NCBI GenBank assembly: GCA_033182465.1
Contig: CP137325.1
Coordinates: forward strand, 248,001-312,000
Direction: 5' to 3'
DNA from: Sanghuangporus weigelae
Taxonomy: Eukaryota; Basidiomycota; Agaricomycetes; Hymenochaetales; Hymenochaetaceae
Length of the DNA: 64,000 bases
Below the pieces are notes generated by a model, which was not told the DNA's origin, did not search any database, and saw only the letters and a program-made list of their open reading frames with translations. Shown here piece after piece: positions 1-11,765 of the stretch. The stretch's first letter is position 1, and each line of letters begins with the position of its first letter. The position numbers were made by a program, and so were the translations under genes.

Positions 1-382
1 TGGCAAATCCGACCTACATAAATCACAAATTATTCATCATCAAAACACAAATGAAAGTTATATGAGAATTAACTTACATGATAGTTCCTCTGGAGCGCAG
101 GCAATAACGGACCTGATGACATGAAATCGGTACCTCTACCCAATCGAGAGAAAGATTTTTTTTACCAGCTGTACCGTCATTCCAGCCCATTAAGAACATC
201 GCCCACATTAGCGCAGCAATCGAAACGTACTCTACGCGTTTCAGCTTGCTTGCTTCGATCTGTTCGACATCCCGAGTCTGTGTCCAAGTCCTCACTGACC
301 GTGGCCAGATTGAACGACTTGGGCCAGGGAAGTACGACAGAGTAGGCAACTCGATGACATCAAGCTCGGTCCTCCCTTCCAT
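1..382 (-). CDS. MFS transporter, BSC6-like, 5' end only (cut by window edge)
   Basis: Exons are 166-382, 78-112 and 1-13, with the third continuing off the left edge. The 53-nt first intron and 35-nt second exon match the intact paralogue at 13598-15518, and the proteins are nearly identical (shared TLSYFPGPSRSIWPR, MGWNDGTAG and GPLLPALQR). The GWNDGT-G-PLLP signature in the first membrane segment is typical of the fungal BSC6-like branch of the major facilitator superfamily. Homology also continues about 40 bp upstream of both ATGs, so promoter-proximal sequence was duplicated. This copy carries two extra residues in the N-terminal tail. The substrate is unknown, and the rest of the gene is outside the window, so integrity cannot be judged. 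Confidence 0.85.
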
Positions 383-1405
383 CGTCTTGCTTGGTCGTGT
401 ATCAAAGATGCAAGGATGTGAGATCCTCAGAAGCCCTCAACTTGTTCAGACTCTTGGTTAAATATTATATTATACATTATACATGTCAAGTGATCGGAGA
501 TTTATCGGGCAAAAGAACCCGTTCTAATATCACTGTGCGAAATCTGAAGAACACGATCGCGTCCGCGCCATTGAAGGATTTGGTTCTTGACCATTTCCAC
601 TGAGTGAATTGATGGCGTGAAGGAGGCGCAGTGGTAGTAGGGGTCGAGTAGTTCACGGACGATGTGCTTGACGGAATCGTAAAGAGTCCGCCAATCACAA
701 TCACCGACCAATCAATTTCTTTTCACCAACCATTATAAAAGTGCTAGTCATCAGAGGCTTTTTATTCAAACTTATGTTGAAAATGCATGGGCGGTGGTGG
801 TGTGCATGCTACATGTGCAGGTCTCGCAGGTATTTCCCATACAAAAGAATTTATTAGACTGCACACTCGTATATATGTACATAAATACCGTAAAGACACC
901 AGCGGTAGTCATTTCATCAAACGACAAGGACAAACAGGATAGAGACGGGTAACAAAGAAAAGCGCAGAGAAGGGTAATCTGGAGAATAAAAACCGTGGGT
1001 CGTTCGCAATGCTCAAGAGGCTATAGCTACATCTGGGATTAGACAGGACATGGTCGACAAAAAGGAGAGAAAACAAACAAAGCAACTCCAGTAGTGGCAA
1101 GTAACAGACCAGCAACGCCGGAGCGTCCTTGGAAGAGAACAAGACAGGATAGCCAGTAGTAATGATACAGTTGAGATGACAGATGGGAGAATAGACAAGC
1201 TTGGTTGTCAATATGAGAGAGAAGAGGGACTAGATAGGGAAGTTAATGCAACGACAGCACAAAGGAGCAAGGAACAGTAGGATGGGGTTTCAAGAAGAAT
1301 TTAAAAGGCCGTAAAATAGTGAGCAAGACGCCGAAACTCGGTGAAATGTAGATGGACGTGTCTAATAAGAAAGTTTCCGTAGATTGAAGATTTTGGGTCG
1401 AGCAT
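383..1405. other. Intergenic region between MFS start and HMG-box gene stop
   Basis: About 1 kb without a supportable gene. It holds the promoter of the edge MFS gene and the 3' flank of the HMG-box gene. Short open frames here lack recognisable protein features. Confidence 0.6.
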
Positions 1406-4347
1406 TCAATTTACGACCGGTGCGGAGACGGTGAACGGCGAGCCATGCACGAAATCGCTGAACGAGAAGCGAGGTTCTGCATTCTGGCTGTGTGAGCCAT
1501 TATTCGCGCCATCTTGCGTCTGCCCAGCGTGTGCATCACGCACATAGCTACCGTATGCACTCATGTCTTCTCCGAGCCCCGTGTGCATCGGGTACATGTT
1601 TTGAGCCTCAAGCGGAGTCATGCCGTTATAATCGTACCCGTAGTTGACAGAGTTCACGTCCGGAGCGCACGCACTTTCAGCTTGCTGCTGAATACCAGCA
1701 TTAGCAGAAGACATAGCGTTTACGTCGACAGGACCATCAAGCAGCTCGTGACCGGAAACGATATCGACCTCAGAGTGCTGTTGCTCGGGTTGAGTATGAT
1801 GAACTTGGTGCTGGTGATGATAAGACGCCATCGGAATGACTTCGCTCGCAGGGCTCGCATCGGCACTGCTTCCAGAGCTTGCACTAGAGCTCTGCTGACC
1901 AGTCATATACTGCGCATGCTCATGAGCGCCCGGAGACTGATCCTGGTAGTAAGCATGACCATGCTGCGGGACATTTTGTTCTTGATAGCTACTGGTGTCT
2001 GCGTATGCCTGTTCATGATAGACCGCTGCCGTAGCCTGAGTCTCCGGTACACAAGGCAGGCCAACCTTGCGAACTGGAACAGGCTGCGCAATCGAATACC
2101 CTGACGCACTCGGATGGACGGAATTCAGTGGGACACCTTCGAAGCCCTGCCGCTCCTGCGGCCGCATCCGGCTTTGGTCCTGAGCCTGATCATGGTTCTG
2201 CGCAGGGAACTGTTGGAGGAAGGCATTGAAAGCGCTAAAGTCAAAGGAGTCGCGCATGCCGGTGCCTGGAGCAGAGTTTGAGCTATGCGCTGGTGCAGAC
2301 AAGGGTTCAAAGCGCGCTTGCACTGCAGTCTGCGGCGCCGACGTCGATGACGCTGACGTAGGGGGTGACGTGGCCCCCATGTGAGAATCAGAGCCGGATG
2401 GGCCGGAGGTGTCTCGTGAGGCCGCACCAAAGGTGAAGGAGGGGTTCAAAAGCTCGGTATCTACCGGTGGGAGGCTCGGTGCAACTGCTGAAGATTGAAC
2501 GTACTGAGCCCCTGACTGAGCCTGAACCGGGGTCATGGGATCGACGGAGTCCTCATACCACATTGCATTCGGTGCAAGAGAAGCAGGGTAAGAATTTGCA
2601 GATGCAGGTGCTGAGTTCGGGTTCACCGCATTACCCGATTCAACTGCAGGAGCAGAAGAAGCGAAAGGATTTGTGAATCCTTCAGCGACTGCGCCAACAA
2701 AGCCATCAAAGGCACCTTGCTGCTGGTTTTGGTTCAATCCAAAAACGAATGGGGCGGATGTGCCCTGGGCGAAGGGCTGTCCTGGATGTTGACCGAACAG
2801 TGCAGAATGTGGGAAGGCGCTTTGCGGTCCATAGTGGAAGTTGTTGAAAGCACCCGAGGCAAGCTGATGTTGTAAGATAGGCTGCGTTGAACTGGCACGA
2901 CGACCCAGTTGACCAAGATGCCACTGGCGAGAAGCACGAGGTCCCATACCCATGACGCCCATTCCAGCGCCCATGCCCATAGAACTCATCCCACTGAACT
3001 CGCCAAAGCCGAAACCAATGGAACTCATCCCCACTCCGTTCATCGGAACATGCGGAGAAGCGGCACGGGAAAGCGTTATTGAGCGTGGTCGAGGAGCATG
3101 CAGTTGCGGAGGCAGCGACAGGTTCTCGCCGGTTTGCTCAGAGTTGGCTAACCCAGCCATGTCCGAATTACCCGCAGTGTTTGGCGGATACCACGGGTTC
3201 GTGAGACCTCCCATGGTCGAAGGAAGAGTAGGAATTGCGATTCCATTCGATGAGGTGGTATTTGGAAGCGAAGGCGCTTGCGCAAGCGCAGGATTCGCAA
3301 AGTTGAATGGATCGGCGTTTGGTTGGCCTTGGGAATACAAACCGCCGACATTGTTGTAAGGGAATCCAGGATAGGTTTCTGATGGGAGAGGAACAGAGCT
3401 CGACCGACGGTGCCCAAGGTGGTTGTGCATCGCACGAACTTGCTCCCGACGCGTAGCCATCGCACGCTCTTTCTCTTGCTCAGGCTGTTGTAATTGCAGC
3501 TTGTCCGGAAGCGATTCCTCAGGGACAGACCGACTGGATCCAGTCATCTGCGCGTGTTCACGCATCAGACGTTCGCGCTCAGCTCTCTCCGCTGTTGCGC
3601 GTGCTGCCTGGCGTTTACGCTTCTTTTCCGGGTCGTGCTTCGGCTGGAAGCGATAATGAGGATACTGGAGCTTATGCTCTTCTTTCTTTTTCTCTGCCAG
3701 CGCTTCCCAGACTTTCTTATCTTTGCTGGGAAGTGCCTTCCAGCAGTTTCCTATCAATCAAACATGTCAGTACAGGCCAGCATTTACGATGACTTCAATA
3801 CTGTGGCTTGACACACAATATGCAGCCGTGGGAAATTCAGGGATCAACACGGAGAGATTGACGTACCGACGATCTTGCTGAGTGAGTTATGGCTCGTCTC
3901 AATCGAGCCGGGGACGTGTCGCTGATGGACGAAGTTCTGACGGAAGAGCATGAATGCATTGGGAGGGCGAGGGATATGGTCTATGCTATCTTTGCGTCCG
4001 CCACGCCGGCGCGGGCGTGAAGGACCAGCAGCTGATGTGGTGGTGGCTGCGATGTCTGCGAGTTCATCAGATTCCTTGATATCAGCATCAGTACCATCCG
4101 GTTGAGGGCTTGAGCTGGACCGTCCGTTGGAGGTGGGAGACGCCGGGTCGGATGGATACGTGATGGGTGTCACGTTAGGCGCAAAAGTATAGTTCTTGGG
4201 GACGAACGAGCGTCGGCGCGTCACTGGGGTATCATTGTCAGCGATTTCAAGCCGCATAAATCCTAATGAACAAGATAACATACGAAGGGAAAGCGACGAG
4301 CGCCTCCTTGTAGGACAAAGCTTTGGCGAAGCTCTCAGCGGGGCCAT
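1406..4347 (-). CDS. HMG-box transcription factor (MATA_HMG type)
   Basis: Exons are 4284-4347, 3867-4223 and 1406-3750 (introns of 60 and 116 nt), giving 921 aa. The HMG box lies at about residues 104-172. It starts RPPNAFMLFRQNFVHQRHV, continues across the second intron as LSKIVG/NCWKALPSKDKKVW, and ends in the EEHKLQYPHYRFQP helix. A basic stretch (KKRKRQAARATAERAERER) follows. This is the sequence-specific MATA/Rox1-like HMG class found in basidiomycete mating and developmental regulators. The remaining ~700 residues are low-complexity, rich in Ser, Pro, Gln, Ala and Gly with Gln/His tracts, as in activation domains. The start ATG sits in a good ACATGG context. The protein should act in the nucleus as a DNA-binding regulator; the target genes are unknown. 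Confidence 0.88.
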
Positions 4348-5722
4348 GTCTGAAGTGACTTGTATACGACTTGTATACGACTATAATGGCGCGTTGTGTG
4401 CCGGTAGATAACGAGCGACGTGCACGCTGTTGTATGTCTTTGTAAAAGGTGTTATTCGTCGACGACACTGGGAGTTATGAGACGTGAGTAGGAGGAGGAA
4501 AAAGAGAGAGAAGATGGAGGACGGAATGAGAGAACAAGCGCTGCCTTGACGGACTTGAAGTACAAATACCACGCGCCTTCTTTTCAGTCAGATCTGTTTT
4601 CCCACGCTTCCCCATGGTTCAGTTTCACTTCACCGCAGTGTTCGGTCTGCTCTCCTCCATCCACCGTATAGACTCCTATATTCCTCGTTTGTTCCCAGCG
4701 CGACAAAATAATTCTCTAGGTCGATTTCCCCTTAATATTCCTCAGTTAATTCTCCTACACCTAGTAACTCAAAGTCACGTGCACCACGACTGACCAAATC
4801 GGGTTGAAAGGTCAACTGCTTTGGGTCGTCCTTTATTTTCTTTGCTCTCCCTCGACATCCAAATTCAGCTCAAGAACACTCTCAGATTTGTTTCTTGTAT
4901 TTTTCAATTTAGGGTGTTCTAGCACCTGATGATCATTGGGTGGGCGACGACCGTAAATTCGAACGTGGCAAAACATCAGTAGTTGGACCGACATCTCCGC
5001 CATGAACAGCATTTTTCGTCGTTCAGAGTGTTCTCGAGTACACTTACGGAAAACAAGGCAAAAAGATTGGATATTATGGATATTACGCTGTGTCAAGCCG
5101 AATCCTCCATTTCTGATGGACGCTCAATTCTGGACGATTCACCGCTCAGTATCCAGCACTACAGGTCATCAGCAACTAACATCGCCTTCACCGGTCTTCA
5201 CTTTCCTCATCAAGAAGCCAAGAGACGCAGGAACAGACCTCTTCTGCCTCGAATCTAGTGGGTCAACGACCTCGTCGTCTTGTTGAGAGAGCGTACTGGT
5301 ATCCGTTGCTTCGCTTTGCATTTGAATTGGTGACTGGATCAAGTCGTCTCCTTGCCTATGGCGAGTTTGAGATGATCATTGATCGGCCACCGGGACCATC
5401 TTGGAGAAGCCTGATGGAGACTATGCAGTCCCTTTGTAACCATATAACCTTCCTTTCAAGCTTTCGTCCGTAGAAATCAAAGTCGAATATTACTGTAATA
5501 TTACCGTGGGTTGGAATCGTCACAAAATTTTCTTTCTTATTAGATATGCCGGTGATCAATTCACGCCGTGCAAGCCTTCCAATTCGTACATATGCATATT
5601 CATACCATACAGTGGAAGAGAGAAGGACATGCATGCTGTACGACAGTAGGAACGTAGCGGAGAATGAAGGACGAAACACCCTTTGCTGAGTACATCGAGA
5701 AGAATGTGTCAAATAATAAGCA
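4348..5722. other. Intergenic region upstream of HMG-box gene
   Basis: About 1.4 kb containing the promoter of the HMG-box gene and the 3' flank of RPS6. Short open frames (for example near 4983-5473) show no family features, and no repeats were recognised. Confidence 0.6.
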
Positions 5723-6727
5723 TTATGCAGCAGCCCTAGACGAACGCAAATCACGTCAATGCTGGAACTGAAAGAGATGAAAAGTAAGACCGTACTTCTT
5801 GTGCGATGCCTTGATAGCAGCGGCCTTTTCCTTGCGTTCGGCGAGACGCTTCGCAAGAAGAGCCCTAAACAGATAAACGTCACAAACAATACATCGAGAA
5901 TAGTACTTGTGTACGTACTCGTATTCGGTTTTTTGTTCCTTCTGGCGCTCGATGCGGCGGCGCTTGAGAGAGCGGAGATGACGGCGTCGCTGGAGGCGCT
6001 CGGGAGTGACAAGACGCTGAATCTTGGGACTAGACAGCGGGAACTCTTAGTCACACAACAAAATATCCAAACAATCGAGCACTACGCACGCTTTCGTGTA
6101 CTTCTTCTCCGGGTTCTTCTTGCTCGTCACCTCACGGCGAACGACGAACTTCGTAACGTCGTCCTCTTTGGTGAGGTTGAAGAAACGACGGATCTTGGTC
6201 GCGCGCTTCGGGCCCAGGCGCTTCGGAAGCACGTTGTCGGTCAGTCCAGGGATCTCAGACTCGCCTTGCTTAACAATGACGAGCGCGAGAACAGCAATAT
6301 CCGGACCGACAATGCATCCTCGTACTGACTTGCGCTTGCGCTCACCGGTACGACGGGGGCGGTAACACGAGTGACCGGCGGAGAGAAGGAGACGCACACG
6401 GTGTGGAACAAGAACACCCTGCTTCATCGGAAACCCTTGCTTGTCATTACCGCCCGCGATACGGAAGATGTACCCTTTGAACTCATCACCAAGCGAATCT
6501 CCCGGGACCTCCTGCGACATGCGCTTATCGTAGAAGATACGTATACGACGCTCGTCGTCAAGGTCGATGACCTTCTGTTGACCAGTGCTTGGATTGGATA
6601 TGTTGAACTAAGCGTGCCAACGAAAAGACAACAACAGGCAGGCAGACAATTGGGATGTTTTGTCCAAAGAGAACATCTATCAGTCAGTATTGTGCTTAAG
6701 TCGACAGAATGCTGAGCTGACCTTCAT
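5723..6727 (-). CDS. RPS6: 40S ribosomal protein eS6
   Basis: Exons are 6722-6727, 6090-6607, 5919-6029, 5796-5864 and 5723-5735, giving 238 aa (yeast Rps6 is 236). The first exon is only ATG AAG, a common ribosomal-protein arrangement. Diagnostic stretches are [87 protein letters not shown] and [10 protein letters not shown]. The protein is a structural component of the small subunit. The last exon is 13 nt and ends the protein in KASHKKAAA, so the C-terminal RRxSS phosphorylation motif of yeast and animal S6 is absent. The first donor is GTCAGC, slightly off consensus. The gene is divergent from RPS13 across a 233-bp spacer. Confidence 0.95.
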
Positions 6728-6960
6728 GATTACGCCCGAACCAACGCTGGTGGCTTTGAGGACGTCGAGTTCGCCGGGGGCGTGTCAGTTGGTTGTACTC
6801 AGTGCTGAGGGCGCGTCCACAAACTTATTTGTGATTAGCTAACAACTGCCGAATGTGGTAGTATGTGCTGTATAGCTGCATTCTCACGCTACTCTCAGCT
6901 GTCGTCCATTGCAAAGCCGCCCATCGTCGTTGTTAGCGTACACCAAAAACATTACCAGCC
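6728..6960. promoter_or_regulatory. Shared divergent promoter region of RPS6 and RPS13
   Basis: The two ribosomal protein start codons lie 233 bp apart on opposite strands, so both core promoters and 5' leaders must fit here. Joint regulation is an inference from spacing and shared function. No individual factor site was assigned. Confidence 0.6.
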
Positions 6961-7580
6961 ATGGGTCGCATGCACGCACCGGGAAAGGGCATTTGTGAGT
7001 ATAGCATATTTTAAAGGAGCTATTAGCATCTAACTCTTCGCCAGCGTCCTCTGCCCTCCCTTACCGCCGTTCTCCGCCTTCTTGGCTCAAGACCGCTCCT
7101 GAGGAAGTTGTAGAGCACATCTGCAAACAAGCCCGCAAGGGTCTCACTCCCTCCCAAATCGGTGTCCTGCTTCGTGACTCTCACGGTATCCCGCAAGTTC
7201 GCTTCGTCACAGGTAACAAGATCCTTCGTATCCTGAAATCAAACGGTGCGTCTCTGGACTATATCGCATCCTTCTAGTGATTGAACACAAGGCTATTTCC
7301 TCTTCTGTTTTGCGGTGCATTTTATGCGCTTTGCTGTATGCCTTTTTGTTTGGGGATAGGCCTGGCACCAGCCATCCCAGAGGACCTTTGGCACCTCATC
7401 AAAAAGGCGGTCGCCGTCCGCAAGCACCTCGAGACCAACCGCAAGGATAAGGACTCCAAATTCCGCTTGATTCTCATCGAATCGCGAATCCACCGTCTTG
7501 CGCGTTATTACAAGACGAGGCAGCAGATCGCACCTACGTTCAAGTATGACGCTGCTACCGCATCGACGCTCATTGCTTAA
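6961..7580 (+). CDS. RPS13: 40S ribosomal protein uS15
   Basis: Exons are 6961-6994, 7045-7245 and 7360-7580, giving 151 aa, exactly the usual eukaryotic RPS13 length. Landmarks are [12 protein letters not shown] at the N-terminus, [53 protein letters not shown] and the [20 protein letters not shown] core that contacts 18S rRNA. The introns are 50 and 114 nt with standard GT-AG ends. The gene encodes a small-subunit component and shares its upstream region with RPS6. Confidence 0.96.
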
Positions 7581-8444
7581 GGCGGACGTGAATTGGGAGG
7601 CGGTGTATGTCTATCTGCATGTTTGTATGATCCATCGTTATGTGAAATGCATTGCTATGTACTGCACTCTCAGATAAGTTTGTTCAATAAGTTTTCTTTT
7701 GAGCTGTTCGACTCGGATTTTGTGCTCGCCTATCCCGTATCTAGGATTGTCATTGTCATTATGGAAATGCTCTTCGACGTCGGATCTCCTCTCGCTGTGT
7801 TATCACACTAGGTCACAAATCGCGTGACTACAATATTTGAGAGACGTTATCCTAAGCAGTCTACTCTTGACTACAATCACTGTGTTCCATAGGTTTGTAC
7901 AGTAATGTCTCTTAGAATACATTATTTAAGCTACATGTGCCTACAAGACGAGTTTGTAGCGCAGATCACTGTAGATCTTGTAGTCTCTTAAAATCATAAT
8001 ATCATAAGCTAGAAGATTCAAGTAGATGGCATCTCTTATCCTAGATGATTTCTTGTAGACTGGCCCACCTGTTACATTCTAGTATCTTGTAGATGAACTA
8101 CTGTCTCTAGATGAGAATTTTTACCTCAACTTTCCAACACTAAGTAGCAACTTATAGCAAGTGATCTTCATTTCCATATTCAGAGCACAAATCAATCTTG
8201 AATTCACATTAATTACCCCATATAATTACATATTGCTATTCACCGCTATCAGCCAGTTTAGCAAGCATACCATGATCATTTAACGCATGGCGTACATCGA
8301 ATGTAATGGTGGAGATGGAGGGAGATCACATTCACTGTGTGCAGAACAAATGTGAGAGAGATTGTAGCACACGCAAATTGTAAAGCAGCACCTTCACCTT
8401 CTTGTTGCCACCGAGCTGAGCAAATGCAAATAAGATACTGAGAT
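7581..8444. other. AT-rich intergenic region downstream of RPS13
   Basis: About 860 bp, AT-rich. Around 7900-8110 short units of the type CTAGA-n-TTGTAGA recur irregularly, suggesting a degenerate local repeat. No gene was recognised. Confidence 0.5.
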
Positions 8445-9717
8445 ATGGGGGCATCCAGTTCGCAAAGCCTTCAGAGTTCAGAGCTTAAACGCCTTGCATT
8501 CATGGTCTTAAAGGATGGGAACATAGAAGAGTCCAACAGCTCGCTTGAGGTGCAGGTGCGCGAGGCAGTCAAGGCACCGCTTGGAAAGTGCCGGGCATGT
8601 GGCATGAGCGTCAATCCAGACTTCATCATACAAGTGATCCAGCTCCACCACCCGAGTCGAGAGGATCTGCACCGTGACGAGGATGTGGACAAAGTATCAA
8701 GCTTGTTCGAGTCGCTTGCCCCAGTTGTTCTCGCCCTCATGTCAAACAAAGATAATCACATCTATGCGGGACTCCGCCGGTACTCTGAGATCAGTATCTG
8801 GCCTTATTGAGAACATGCCTGACAAAGAAGCCATGGTCAGTATCTGGCCAATCTCGTGCTTAAGATTAACACGAAGCTCAACGGGATCAACGATCGGCTG
8901 GAGCCTGCTTCCCTGAAATGGCTGGCAAACACGATGGTGGTCGGATTCGATGTGATTAAGCTGGATGGGAAAGCAGTCAAGGGTGCGCCTGGTACCGCGG
9001 CGGTTGCAGCGTCGTGCGACATGAACTTCGTGCAATATCATGCGAGCGTCTCATTCAAGTTGCAGGGGCTGGAGGAGGAAGTGAGTGTATTTTCTTATGC
9101 TCTGATGCAAGTGACTAACACAGGCATTCGGATGGCCAGCACGCGCGGATCATGACCGCTGAGATCAAGCAGCTGAAACATTCAGTGAGTTGAAGAAATA
9201 CAAGCCGAAGCTGACTTACGTCGCTTGTAGCAGGGGTCACCAGACTTGGTTCTACCCGATGAAGGCGGAAGATGCGAACAGGACCTTGTACTCTCTGGCG
9301 GAACCGGTCATAGACCAGAAGAGCATTATTGACTACGATTTCTACTTGCAGGCTCACACGAGCACGCAAAGTATCGCTCATGCGGCTCACTACACGGTCC
9401 TCCATGAAGACGACGAGTTCTCTCCCGATGCTCTGCAGCAAGGCATCAACGACACTTCGTACCTCTGGGCGGCGTCCACGAACAGCGTGAGCTTGGTACC
9501 ACCAGTCTATTGGGCAAGTCAGGCACGCGCTCGCACACGCTTATACTTGTGCAAAGTGATGTCGTCTGCTGAGAGAAGTAAGGAGGCCAGGATGTCGGCT
9601 CAGGATGTCATTGGTAAGGCAAAGGGACTCTGGAGGGACGGAGTCTCAGGTGGCAGAGGACGGGTGGCAGAGGATGATGGTGGAGGAAGAAAGAGAGACG
9701 TGATGATGCAAGGGTGA
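8445..9717 (+). pseudogene. Argonaute-like (MID-PIWI) relic
   Basis: Three adjacent open stretches resemble the C-terminal half of fungal Argonaute. At 8445-8810 is MID-like sequence (LAPVVLALMSNKDNHIYAGL). At about 8840-9080 is the PIWI entry (QYLANLVLKINTKLNGIND, then MVVGFDV and AAVAASCD). At 9190-9560 is late PIWI sequence (KYKPKLTYVACSRGHQTWFYP, HYTVLHEDDEFSPDALQQ, VPPVYWAS). The N and PAZ domains are missing. Only the first catalytic Asp (GFDV) is visible; the YRDGVSEGQ segment is absent and the position usually occupied by the last catalytic residue reads VYWAS. Reading frame changes at least twice, near 8810 (TGA) and 9130-9190, and a TCAGTATCTGGCC motif occurs twice (about 8793 and 8838). 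I read it as a decayed host gene; a transcribed truncated form is possible. Confidence 0.72.
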
Positions 9718-9978
9718 GAAGTGAAGTGGACAAGTCGTGACGGCTTAATATTACAGTACCTTTGGTGAATCTCTTCTAGTGTTGCTATATTAATCTACTC
9801 AGTTGTTCATCAGTCAATCCGTCTATTTAATTTTCATGTAGTATCTTCACATATGACATACACAATGCTGCTACGGTAGATTCAGTTTTCTGGCCTGGCT
9901 GAACAGTCTTGTATATTCTTGCTATCACAACTACTGTAATCTATCGGACATCCTCTAGAATCTCATGGAACGCAGTGA

Positions 9979-11765
9979 ATGAAGCCGCTACACGATTGCC
10001 GTATAGCAACGCCAATCTTTCCCAACGCCGCTGGCGAATACGGCTCTCTTGCCAGTCTGCATCAGGTCGGCTGGGGCAGAAGGGACTTGAAAACAATTTT
10101 CCATGATCATGACGTCCAACGGGACTCACAACAAGATCCTCAGCAAACAGTCAAAGTGCTTCGCTGGGCACAGAATGGTGACGGAGTTTCAGGTGTATTT
10201 GCGCTTTTCAAGATTTCCTCGATCCTAGTGAGGAAGGAATATTTAAGCATATTGCTGGACATTCTTCGGGATGTATTGGTCGAACCTCCCGGCGATGGCC
10301 ATGATGCCGAGCTCAGTGACATACTTCTTGACTATCTCTCCCGACCTCTGAAAAGAGACGCTGCGATTGTGATTGGTTCCGCAGGAATTGGTACGCTCAT
10401 GTACTCTTTGGCGTCCGTCCTTGCTTACTGTTCGCCCAGGAAAGAGCTTATTCTTGTTTTTCGTTCTTGCCCTGCGTGTTCTCGCCGGCCTTCCAACCAT
10501 ATTTCAGTTGGAGAAAGAACATTTCTGCGCCATTACCCATGAGGGGGTGTTTCGCCCATCAGTTTTGAACCCCTGCGAGTTTACATACCTGAGAGAACAT
10601 GGTCTCTCGTTGATTCTGACGACGTACCCGACTTACCTTATCAGCTTGTCAAAGCTTCTACCCTGTTTTCAGGTTTTATACTTCAGGCGGCGTCACCCCG
10701 CAGAGATCGTCTTGAGTGGTCGAAGAAGATGTCTCAGGCCGTAAAACGATGTTATATGGCGCCTTGGACCCCTGAAGAACTCATCCAGGCGTACGTGTCC
10801 CCTGTTCTGTCTTTTGCATGACAATTTTATCAAAGTTTCGTAGACGAGACCTTCAAGTCTGGAGCGCTGGAATTCAACGTCCCTCGGAGCAGGCTCTGCT
10901 TGACTTCTGTCGAATGTTCGGCTGCTCTGCTCGACATGTATATGGGAACGCTGCAGAATCGACTATCTACAGAATACTGGTTTCCGAAGAAATTGCTGCG
11001 TTGACCATGGAGATTCGGACTGCGCTATAGAAGCGTGATGTTTTGTTTTTTGACAAGGAGATCCCCGAGTTAATAATGACGGCTGCACCTGATCCCTCTG
11101 ACAGGGCACGGTTCACGCTCTTCATAGCTTCCGAGTATCTAACAGACCAAATTTTGGCGCGTCTCAAGGTTACTGATCAACGAGCGACCATCCGTCTGTA
11201 TCAGCTCTTCATGAAGAACCCCTACACTCGACCTCATACTGGCTATCTCTTGGAGCGATTGGCTGTCGAGTCCTTCCCTCAAGGAAGTCAATGGGAAGTG
11301 ACTGTCATGCAGAAGGACGTTCCGGGCGCGGAAAACACCCACTGGCATTCGTGCGTTGGCGCACCTCCTCGTTTCCTTTGCTTGGGACATGGACAAAACA
11401 GTTTATCCGTAGAGGATCAGCCTCGAACCGGCCCGTTTCATCCTTTATCTCACTTCTCCTACTCAACGAACGAGCAGCAACAACTGAGCGACGGATTTTA
11501 CAGTCCTGCTTCTCGGACGCAACCCTCATCCGATATTTTCATTTACGACGCTGCGCAATCAGTTGCAACCGTTTTCCAGACGACCGTGTCTCGGTCACAC
11601 CGTATCTCGACAGTCTGTTTGGACTGGCTCACCGATTTGGGCGCCACGACGATCGACCTGGTCGTAGTAACTGATCCAAAGGATACAATGGAAGCCTATG
11701 TCTCCAATTCTCACCATGATAGACTTCGTCATGTTTACCACTTGGTGTTACATGGTGATCGGTGA
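9979..11765 (+). pseudogene. CRN/RHS-like P-loop NTPase gene, broken (fossil)
   Basis: This belongs to the large basidiomycete family of Crinkler/RHS-like NTPases. Parts in order are an upstream segment with LVRKEY, a Walker A P-loop (GSAGIGKS) encoded across a 49-nt intron at 10391-10439, and the LPTIFQ strand. Next come a TWSLVDSDD segment and a SPRRDRLEWSKKM block leading into PWTPEELIQA, followed by a 53-nt intron at 10791-10843 and FGCSARHVYGNA. The tail has SEYLTDQI, NPYTRPHTGYLLE, and ATVFQTTVSRSH, the C-terminal signature of the family. The copy looks broken, with about one or two interruptions. The family is often subtelomeric or repeat-associated and highly duplicated. Whether any product is made is unknown. 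Confidence 0.7.

Noticed and set aside
1514-2104. 196-aa plus-strand frame inside the HMG-box gene
   Set aside because: Antisense shadow of a repetitive coding region in the HMG-box protein.
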